From Oenanthe sinensis (lineage: Eukaryota > Streptophyta > Magnoliopsida > Apiales > Apiaceae): a stretch of DNA of 64,000 bases. Shown in pieces: positions 55,589-64,000 of the stretch. Positions within the stretch are counted from its first letter, which is position 1. Each line of letters opens with the position of its first letter. Position numbers and translations under genes: made by a program. The DNA lies in the NCBI GenBank assembly GCA_028671895.1, contig CM053800.1, positions 7,647,886 to 7,711,885 of the forward strand. The letters run 5' to 3'. The notes below the pieces were generated by a model, which was not told the origin of the DNA, did not search any database, and was given only the letters and a program-made list of their open reading frames with translations.

Positions 55589-57542
55589 TGTAACATCCCG
55601 TGTTTTTATTAATATATTTAAGTATATTATTTAATATTAAGAACAATATTAGTGAGTTATTATTGATTTATTAGTTATACTTATTTTATTATTAAAATAT
55701 TTTAGAAGATATTATTAGCAATAAGACAAAAAGAAAAAAAATAGATAAAAAAGAAAAGGAAAAAAAATAGGAGTTAGGGTTTAGAAAAAAATAGATATGT
55801 AAGAATAGTTGGGCAACCATGAAGAAAAAGGGAAAGAGAGAGAGAGAGAGAAAAAAAAAAAGATAAGAATTGGAGGAAAGACTTAAGAGGATCGGTTATG
55901 GTGTTGAACTAGGGTTCATGTAATTGGAGTATTTAGATTTCTTGAGGTTCATTCGTATTCTTTGAGTTCCAAGGTACGGATATTTATACACACTTTTTTT
56001 GTTCTCATATTGTTAATGTACGGATATCTTCACTATGCTATCTTTGTGTTCGTAATGTTGTCTTTATTCTCGTTTTGTGATTCAAAATCGTATGTATATT
56101 GTGTATAGTTTGTATCAATTCTGATTCTTATAAAATTTGTATCTCCTTCGTTATATATCAGATTGTTACGATCTTATTGTGCCTAAACAGGTATTTCAAT
56201 TGTCTACAACTTTCGTTCTTTGCGTTTTCTGAAATTCCGCATGTAAGTATGTCAAAATCTGTCTTTTGTGTAATCTGATCGGTTATTTGGAGTTGTTCTG
56301 CTGTAATTTCAGAAATTCATAATAAATTGAGAATTTATTCAAAAATTATGTGTAATGTCATTCTGAAAAGGTCGTTTGGAGCTCTGCGTTTTTTGTTTAC
56401 ATTGCGCTGACAAATTCTGTGATTTCGATATCTCAAATATCAAAATACTACTGTGATCATAGCCTGATTCTATTATGGCAGTCCGCATTTTTATTATTTC
56501 TGAATTCGTTACTTCTCCGTTTTTGACCGGTCTTAACATTCTGGAAAAATCTCGGAATCCTCTTCGAGTTTCATGTTTTGTACTTTTTCATTTGAGGTCA
56601 TTCTGATAGAGTAAATTGCTAGTTTTCCGGAATGTTCAGTTCTGGTTTTATTTTAATAGTAACTATTGAATGTTATTTAACGTGTGTGATATTTTGAATA
56701 AGATATTTTCGCTCTTGTTGTGATATATGTATGACTTGGGAGACATTGTAAGGCTCCGTCATGAGTGGAGAGAATCACGTGCTTGACACCACCTATACGG
56801 TGTATTTAAATACTATGGGCGTGTCGTTGGAGTTATGAGACACGTTGAGTCATGACTATTGTGTATGTATGTTTGGCCATTTGGGTAGTATTGTGCTTTT
56901 TGTCGTGCAAGCCCCTGTAAAATTTTGGGTAGCATTTGATTTGTTCTATACAAGCCTCTGTAAGTTTTGATGACTACATATTCTGGAGAACCGAAATATA
57001 GGGCATCCTGTAAGTGTATGATTGTCTCTCATATTAGTAAGTATATTGACTTTCAGCTAAATGATTTTGAGTATAATTTGTAAGTGGTAAGAATATATTT
57101 TGGAAGAGTAAGTTTATGTTTTTAGAAGAATACAAGTATATATGTTCATATTGTGCATTTAAGTATCCTTGAAATTTCATTTTCTTTCATTGTTGTCATC
57201 ACTCATTATTTCACCATTCAGTTTATATTCATATTATCAGTATATCTAACTTCTATACTCTTTACATTGTTTTATATCCGAATATGAGCCTTTCGCTCAC
57301 TGCCGGTCTATGTTTTTTGATTTTTCCCGGCATGTATTCATTATTTTTGGCGGGCTACCTTTTGGAAAGAGTGCGAGTTGCTGACTTTAAGGAGTTGTAA
57401 AATTTATATTTAGATTTGAATTTGGAGAATTTAGTTGTAACTTTTTATTTGTAAATTATAAGTTGCTGGATATTGAGTTGTTGTAACTTTTTATTGAATT
57501 TTTGAAGTATTTTTTTTAAATGTATGAGTTTGGGATTTTAAA
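55589..57542. repeat. Probable solo LTR of a Ty3/gypsy-type retrotransposon
   Basis: Begins TGTAACATCCCG, the usual start of plant gypsy LTRs of the Tekay/Del type, and contains the typical internal phrases CTCACTGCCGGTCT and GGAGACATTGTAAGGCTCCG. The right end GGGATTTTAAA is a degenerate GGGTGTTACA. ATTAT lies on both sides (55584-55588 and 57543-57547), consistent with a 5-bp target duplication. There is no internal coding region, so this is a solo LTR of about 1.95 kb. Confidence 0.55.
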
Positions 57543-57939
57543 ATTATAGAGTATTTTATTTTATTGACCAACTGAAAATACTCAAACACAGGCCAGTTCA
57601 GACGATTAGTTTTATTGCATTAGAGATATAATTAAAAAAAATTATTGTCATCTTTAAAATCGGTATGTCTGACTTTTATATCAACAAAAGTTGCTGTCTC
57701 AATGCAAGAATAATTTTTAATTTCATATTCATACAGATAAGTTCTAATTGCTGACTGCTAGATAGAGAATTCAACAATGCCTTTGGTAATTTATGTGGCA
57801 TTATTGTTATTAAGATATGAACTTAGATGTAGTCCTAAAGTTTATGTTTGAATACCATGAACCTAGTCAGCAAGGAAATCAAACTGTAGTAAAAAAAACT
57901 TGAAAACAAAAAAAAATTAAGAACAGAGAGTTTGCTTAC

Positions 57940-58684
57940 TGGGCTTGCAGCTCCGAGAATGGGGTCGATCACTGCAGAAACACTGGAATTTATTGTCAGG
58001 CTCGCCTATGTATCCACAATACCCTTCACTAGCCACGCAATCGCTGCAATTAGTTGCCACCCAGTTCAAATCAAATCCATTTCTGATCAACTCTAGATAA
58101 TCAGTATCATCCTCACTATAATCACGTAATGGTACCACTGTCACATTTTTACACACTTGAGTTGCGTAAATTAACTCTGGATTTCCAGTTTTCATTGCTA
58201 GAACCCAATCTGTATCATTTTTTTCCAGATCACAACCAACTTTATACTTGGAATATATCAAAGCAGACTTCGGAGTACAGTGCGATAACAAAGTTAAATT
58301 CGCAGTGCTATTTAGCTCAAACCGACCATCACTAGGCAAAGATAAGTTGTGAATTTTGGCAAGGCTGCAGAAACCACTTCTTGAACTGAAAATATTATTT
58401 ACGCGAAGAGAATTGTTGTTGTAGAATATATCAGTAACGCTGTACTGCAGGCCTTCGGATACGTTGAGTAACAAGACATCATTGTTTAGACAAGTGAGTT
58501 CAAATCCCGGGTATCCACAATAAGATAGATTCTTATCAGTATAAAACGGGAAGCTTATAGTGTGGTTTCCGCAAACTCTAGCCTTCTTGCATTCCTTAAA
58601 TTGTGGATCCTCGCAAAACGATTGGTATGGCAAACAAAGAAAACAAATGGTTACGAACATGCAACATAGTAGTATAGACCTCAT
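57940..58684 (-). CDS. Second LRK10-like ectodomain exon (alternative first exon, or separate truncated receptor)
   Basis: 248 codons plus one base from the ATG at 58684 (an in-frame ATG at 58732 is also possible). It has a signal peptide (SILLCCMFVTICFLC), then the GUB_WAK domain (CKKARVCGNHTISFPFY, CGYPGFELTC) and the WAK-associated C-terminal region (NCSDCVASEGYCGY, FQCFC). The exon ends at CCCA|GTAAGC, a strong donor, in phase 1. No transmembrane segment or kinase follows before 54556. The next compatible acceptors downstream on this strand are exon 2 of the LRK10-like gene (53632, also phase 1). It is therefore either an alternative 5' exon of the same receptor, as in Arabidopsis LRK10L1, or the remnant of a tandem copy. 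Intact as an exon. Confidence 0.75.
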
Positions 58685-59017
58685 GTTCTTGTTCCTCTCG
58701 ATCAAATTTAATTGGCTGTGATTCTGTAACACAGTTTTATAGAAACAAGGCTAGCTGAAGAATTATTGAGCATGTGAAATTAAGTGCTCGCCAGGGTTTC
58801 CATTACTGATGATCAAGAATCTTGATATAGAATACATAATAGCTAGATTGTTTCATTGAAATCTAAACTAAATATATATCTGTAGTATTACTATACATTT
58901 GTATAAATTACTCGTGTCCTTGTAAATATGTTATATGCGTTGACCAAAACCTTTTTTTTTGTTAAGTTTGACCAGAAATTTGGCACCAGCTTGTAGCAAC
59001 TTTGATTGTCACCGCTC
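58685..59017. other. Upstream region of the second ectodomain exon
   Basis: Likely promoter/5' UTR; nothing specific can be named. Confidence 0.4.
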
Positions 59018-59364
59018 AGGCCCCGTTTGGGAGTGCTGTTGAAAACTGTTGTGCTGTGAGAAACAGTGCTGATGGAAAAAATGCTGTCAGGAAAATCAGA
59101 TGATTATTTGATTTTTTTTTTATTTATACATATTTTGAGATATAATATATAAAAATAATGTTTTTGGGGAGGTTTGATAATGAAACTGATAGCTACTTCC
59201 TGTAAAAGCTACTTTTTCTAAAACATATTTTTGCTAACAGCAACTTTTAGACTGAAAACGCTTTTCCACACAACAGTTTTTATAATTTACCAAACACCTT
59301 TCTGACAATTTTTTAACAAAAAACTGCTATAACTGTCTGTAGCAGCAATACCAAACCACTTCTT
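59018..59364. mobile_element. MITE-like element with GTTTGG ends
   Basis: Left end GGCCCCGTTTGGGAGTGCTG; the complement of the right end reads AGAAGTGGTTTGGTATTGCTG. The inverted ends and about 350 bp length suggest a hAT- or PIF-type MITE. No clear target duplicate, so the superfamily is open. Confidence 0.45.
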
Positions 59365-60680
59365 AATTAGATATACCATTATTATCATATGTAATGCCAC
59401 AGTCCAACATATTTTAATTGATTTTATATACATGTCTTCTGTTCTTTATGATTTATCTCACGATTCACTTTAAAGATACCTTTTAAGACATTGACTTTTA
59501 AACCAAATTTAAATTTGAAAAATAAAAATATTTATGACATTATTAATTTTTAATTATTCAAATTTAGGCTCGATCATTTATTTTTATTAATTATAATATA
59601 ATTAATCGACCCCATCTAGGTTGCTTTGCATAGCGGCGAGGTCCATGCATAATTTTTTACGTAAGTGCAATTGCTAAGTATAAGTAATTTAAGCTGTGTT
59701 AAGCGTAACTGCAGTTGCTAATTAGTAGTTTGTATTTTAAATAAATGAGACTAATTAATTATGTTGCACATTTTTAATGGTTGATGCAACAGTTTTGTGG
59801 AGTTGAATCGTAACAGATGGATTCAGTGGACAATGAATAAGAAGCGTGTCAAAGTAGTTCTGGGTCAATTTACCAAGTCAAAATACTTAAAACTTGAATT
59901 AAACCTGCTCGTTGACATAATTTTAATTTTACTTAATTTTAACTAATGAATTTAATACATTATATAATTTTTCAAATTTTAAATTTCATTATTAACATAT
60001 TAAAATTTAATATTTATATTATTATATAAGTATTAAAAAAGGTTACGATATGAATATTATAATTACATATCAATACATCCACATAATACGGGTTTTGACC
60101 CTTAATATCACAACTCGAACATTAAATGCTCAAAATATCACAGGAAAATTACCCTTATTATTAAATGGAAATGCAACTTAAAGTTACATTTTTAGTAAAC
60201 GTAAGTTGAAAACTCGTTTTTTGCTTCTTAATAATTTTCTATAATTATTTTTTTAAAAAGAAACAGAAACGCAATTTAAACTTGGGTTAGCGCGGAACAA
60301 TACAGAAACGTAAATTTATACTACGTTTATGCTTTTCTTGTTTATAAATTAGGGCTTATAAGAGAAAGGGCAAAGCAGCAAGGTGAAAAAGGAATTAGTC
60401 CTCCACCAGAGATGGTAGACATTACTTGATATCAGGAGAAGACCCCAACAAATCAAATCCAACCACCAAAATATCTGGAGTATGTGTATTGTATGCAAAG
60501 TAATAATAGGTTAGAGTCGTTACTTTTTCATGTTAAACAAACGACCGTAGCCCGTACTGTCTGGGTTCCAATATATAAGCTTTTGATTTGAAGCCCGATG
60601 AAGTGATCCATCTTATTTCTTTCAGCCACAAGATCAATGGGCCGATCTGAAGAAAGGAAATATGGTCTAGATATATGGAG
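59365..60680. other. Gene-free AT-rich stretch
   Basis: No supported gene, RNA or repeat; several short AT-rich runs only. Confidence 0.4.
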
Positions 60681-61201
60681 AGGGGTGAAAATTCGAACCG
60701 AACAAGTGTAATTTTGATTTCGTTCGGTTCGGTTCGGTTTTATTTTTTCTCAAATTTTGGATTATTCGGTTTTTGAGTCCGGACCGAATTAAAATTCAGT
60801 TCAGTTCGGTTCATAATAAAAAATTTCGGTCCGGACCGAATAGACCGAATTATATATTATTTATTTATATTTTATATATAATATATATTTATATAATATA
60901 TGTTCGATAAATGCAATTTTGCATTAATTATTGCATTATTGATTTATTATTTGGCCTAAATATGAATCTATTTGGTTTTATTTATATATATTTGTATTCA
61001 TATTCCCTTTAAAAATCACCTTATTTAATTTTCAATTTTTTAAAAATAAATATGGACCGAACGGACCGAACCGAAAGGATCGAAATATTTCGGTCCGGTC
61101 CGATCAATAATAAAATTTTGGTTCAGTTCGGTTCCAAAAATATTGATTATTCGGTTCTTGTTCTATTCGGTCTTGGACCGAACCGACCAAATGCTCAGCT
61201 C
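60681..61201. mobile_element. hAT-like MITE rich in CCGAACCGAA
   Basis: About 520 bp. The left end AGGGGTGAAAATTCGAACCG and the complement of the right end AGAGCTGAGCATTTGGTCGG are inverted in the style of the widespread plant hAT MITEs (GGGGTG...ATCGGTTCGG). Both sides have clusters of TTCGGT/ACCGAA facing a central AT-rich part. Flanks ATATATGG and ATATAGAG are a poor but possible 8-bp duplicate. Confidence 0.6.
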
Positions 61202-61300
61202 TATATAGAGAGAGATCAGATAGTGTTAAAATATAGTATAAGATCCATTTGGTTATTTCCTATCATATAAGATCCATTTGGGTATTTTCTCTAGCATATT

Positions 61301-61643
61301 AAGGTTTTAGATGAACTGGTTACTCAACATGGTATTGGTGCAGTGAAATTTTAAAGATTTTTTGAGCCTGTCGGCCAAGGTTATAAACTCGTTGGATACA
61401 TCAGTATTGAGGTCTCGTTCGTTAACACCATTTTTTGGGTTAAAGATTGAGGTCTCATTCGTGTTAATGCCATTTTTTGGATTGGAGAGTGGATCACGGG
61501 CACACCCATCTTTGGAGCACTTTTTGCCTTCGTATCCATTAAATTGTGAGAATATTGAAGGTGACAGAGACTCGAACCCGAGACCTCTTCCAGCCTGAGC
61601 TCTGATACCATATTGAGTAACCAGCTCATCTAAAATCTTAAGG
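61301..61643. repeat. Fold-back retroelement fragment with primer-binding-site-like arms
   Basis: The arms 61301-61335 and 61605-61643 are inverted copies (TTTTAGATGAACTGGTTACTC on one side). The right arm continues, on the minus strand, as ATGGTATCAGAGCTCAGG and then GGTCTCGGGTTCGAGTCTC, the usual sequence after a copia/TRIM LTR (initiator Met primer site followed by the 'gggttcgagtc' phrase). Between the arms a segment of about 39 bp (GAGGTCTC..TTCGT...CCATTTTTTGG) is present twice, at about 61409 and 61449. Probably a rearranged non-autonomous LTR element. Confidence 0.45.
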
Positions 61644-61740
61644 TGTTAGAGGAAGACCACAAATAGATTTTATAGACCCAAAATTAACAAACTTTTCATC
61701 AATGACACAAAATTATTGGTGAAAATTCATTAATATCTTA

Positions 61741-63813
61741 TAGTAGCTCCAACGCATAGTATTTTGGTAGCCATTTCCTATCTAGGGAAGATAAAAGAGG
61801 ACCTGATCAATCCACTTGCATTGGAGTAATTGTAAAAGTTGGGCATCTAACCTCTACCGTGGCATGTGGCCACCTGTATGCACGTTCTTTAATATCATTT
61901 TTAATTACTTTTTATCTTTTGTTTTTAGTTAAAATGACTGTTTGGCATATGAAATATACATATAGTCGTTGATTTTCTAACATCTATATTTATATCCGTT
62001 ATAATTTTTAAGCTATAAATAGAAGTCATTTTTATTCATTTCACACAACATACTTCATCTCTTTATATTTTTCTCTCTCAGTAATTTATTTATTCCAAAA
62101 TTATGAATCTCAATAATTCTCAACCAATATGAGAATTCGTTTGGAAACTCTATATTAGATCATCAGTAAAGTTAGTCTTGTTATCAGCAAAACATCCAAT
62201 ATGACTAATAATTTTGATATATACAAAGAGTTTGCTAAGGAGATGTTCACTAATGATGATGATGATTATGAATATGAGAAATATCGACTTCATCTCTTTA
62301 ATAAACTTCATGGAGAATGATCATCATCAAAGCCTCGGAGAACAATATACAGAGATCGTGAAGCAGACCATGAACATCTAGTGAAAGATTATTTTACAGA
62401 AAATCCAGTCTATATTCCGGAAACATTTCGTAGAAGGTTCTGAATGGGAAGACATGTATTTCTTCGCATTGTAGATGCGCTCTCAAATTTCGATCCATAT
62501 TTCCAACAAAGAGTTAATGCACTGGGAAGACAAGGCTTATCTCACCTCTACAAAAATGCACTGCAGCCAATGTTGGCATATAGAGTCTCTGCTGATGCTG
62601 TTGATGATTATGTTCGAATAGGCGAATCAACTGTCATTGAATGCTTGAAAAAATTTATCACTGATGTTATTTTGGTGTTCGAAAATGAATACTTGCGAAA
62701 ACCAAATTCAAATGATGTTCGACGTTTATTAGAGATGAGAGAGGCTAGTGGCTTTCTCGGTATGATGGGTAGTATTGATTGTATGCATTGGCAATGGAAG
62801 AATTGTCATAAAGCATGGAAAGAGATGTTTATGAGTGGTTATAAAGGGGTTCCAACACTCTTACTTGAAGTGGTTGCCTCATCTGATATATGGATATGAC
62901 ATGCATTTTTTGGAGTTGTTGGGTCTAACAATAATATAAATGTTTTAGACCGGTCACCATTATTTGATGAAGTGCTAGAAGGTCGTGCTCCAGAAATAAG
63001 TTATACCTTGAATGGTAACAAGTTAACAACTATAATTTGGGGTACTATTTAGCTGATGGAATATATCCAGAATGGGCTACATTTGTTAAAAGAGAAAGTT
63101 ATTTTCCACGTCCACAATGTGAAAAGAGAAAGTTATTTTCCAAATATCGGGAAGGTCGGCGAAAAGATGTTGAACGAGCATTTGGTATATTACAGTCTCA
63201 TTTTGCAATTGTATGTGGCCCTACGCGATTCTGGGATAAAAGAGATCTCGCTAAAATAATGAGAGCATGCATCATACTGCACAATATGATTGTCGAGTAT
63301 GAAAGAGACACATATGCTACTCCATTTGGTCCGCTGCCATCTTACGATGACACAACAAATGGAATACCACAACAAAATTGTGAGGAGCCTTTTATTCCAT
63401 ATGAAAATTATGTTGAAAGAACTATTCAATCGATAAAAATATCGTCAATTGCAGACTGACTTGATCTTGGTGGAGCATATATCATAATTTCACGCTACCC
63501 GTCAAATTATTTGAATTTTATGTTTTGAATTATAATTATGTTATTCTTGTCATCTTTTTTAGTTATGTGTCATGCATTTAAATTATGGAAGATGTTTTAT
63601 TTTTTATATTTAAATTTATGTAAATTAAAAAATATGTTATTAATTTAATTATATACTAATCAAAATATTATAATTAAATTGTATACAACTTAAAAAGAAA
63701 TATAATGAAACACATGGGACATGAACTATTGAAAAGTAGTATTAAAAATGTAAAACTCGGGCACGCAGTGGGGTCAAAAATTCACAAAAATGGTCACGCA
63801 GCTGGGGATGCTC
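61741..63813 (+). mobile_element. Second PIF/Harbinger element (inactive, no ORF1)
   Basis: About 2.07 kb with TTA on both sides (61738-61740 and 63814-63816). The right end, read inward, is GAGCATCCCCAGCTGCGTG; the left end TAGTAGCTCCAACGCA is a degenerate match. It contains a transposase pseudogene related to that at 48976-50283 but no recognisable Myb/NAM-type ORF1. Confidence 0.65.
62201..63459 (+). pseudogene. Harbinger transposase pseudogene
   Basis: Collinear with the first transposase: MGRHVFLRIVDALSNFDPYFQQ, SIDCMHWQWKNCH and KDVERAFGILQSHF. It contains stops near 62318, 62442 and 62897 (Trp to TGA before HAFFGV) and a small disruption near 63025. The second catalytic position reads SNNNINVLDRS, so the Asp of the DDE triad is replaced by Asn as well. 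Nonfunctional. Confidence 0.9.
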
Positions 63814-63816
63814 TTA

Positions 63817-64000
63817 TGAACCTAGGCCAATCATAAAAAAAACATTCACTAAATTTTGCATAAATTAAAAATAAAATAAATAATGTAAAATTATAATTTT
63901 ATTTATAAAAGATAATAAAAAATTTATGTAAATATTAATTTATGTATGCAACCTCAAATAATTTAAATATATAAAAAGTTTGCAAATTTTCATCAGATTA
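63817..64000. other. Right-end AT-rich sequence
   Basis: Nothing recognisable. Confidence 0.3.

Noticed and set aside
57917..58732. Complete secreted protein ending at the TCS stop
   Set aside because: The last codons lie beyond a strong GTAAGC donor whose phase matches the receptor's linker exon; treated as an exon.
61560..61610. Possible tRNA gene or tRNA-derived SINE because of GGTTCGAGTCTC (B-box-like) on the minus strand
   Set aside because: No cloverleaf or A-box at proper spacing; the phrase follows a primer-site motif as in LTR elements.

Overview
This is plant nuclear DNA, almost certainly from a eudicot. It is AT-rich, has intron-containing genes with plant-type GT/AG splice sites, and carries plant-specific families: a BRUTUS-type hemerythrin E3 ligase, a mitochondrial-carrier-family NAD+ transporter, and a LRK10-like receptor kinase. 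It also carries plant transposons: Ty1/copia including the Sirevirus type, PIF/Harbinger, Stowaway and Tourist MITEs, and a Ty3/gypsy-type solo LTR. I saw no bacterial, organellar, rRNA or tRNA genes. The species cannot be named from the sequence alone.

Layout. (1) 1-975: the first coding exon (minus strand) of a BRUTUS-like gene that leaves the window at the left, with its 5' flank to about 1465. (2) 1466-7471: gene-poor AT-rich DNA with two oppositely oriented Stowaway-like MITEs, a CACTA-like end, a GC-rich patch and a Tourist-like MITE. (3) 7472-40722: a 33 kb nest of three copia retrotransposons. The host is an old, decayed plus-strand Sirevirus (element 1; about 11.35 kb without inserts; 5' LTR truncated). 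Element 2 (15009-23952, plus strand, CATCA target duplication) is a different copia element with one intact 1321-residue gag-pol ORF and near-identical LTRs; it sits inside element 1's post-pol ORF. Element 3 (27332-40276, minus strand, CATTG target duplication) is a very young full-length relative of element 1 and sits inside element 1's 3' LTR. Both Sirevirus-type copies carry a long ORF between pol and the 3' LTR, the 'env-like' position. (4) 40723-43713: LTR remnant, long-hairpin MITE, and a TA microsatellite. (5) 43714-48153: a complete nine-exon NAD+ carrier gene. (6) 48632-51964: a PIF/Harbinger transposon with transposase and Myb/NAM-associated ORF1, both lightly broken. (7) 52170-58684: a LRK10-like receptor kinase locus on the minus strand. 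It has one complete four-exon gene plus an upstream second ectodomain exon whose splice phase fits the shared kinase exons; a probable gypsy solo LTR lies between them. (8) 58685-64000: MITE-like elements, a fold-back retroelement fragment and a second, dead Harbinger copy.

The functional host content is three gene loci: iron-homeostasis regulation, NAD+ import and a cell-surface receptor kinase. Everything between them is transposon-derived or unrecognised AT-rich sequence. The most unusual material is in the Sirevirus-type elements. A dispersed near-palindromic decamer runs through LTRs, untranslated spacers and the coding parts of gag, pol and the post-pol ORF. The post-pol ORF has a TATA-like box conserved between copies just upstream, and its architecture does not look like an envelope. 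In the youngest copy, gag and pol are offset by +1 around a closely spaced stop/start.
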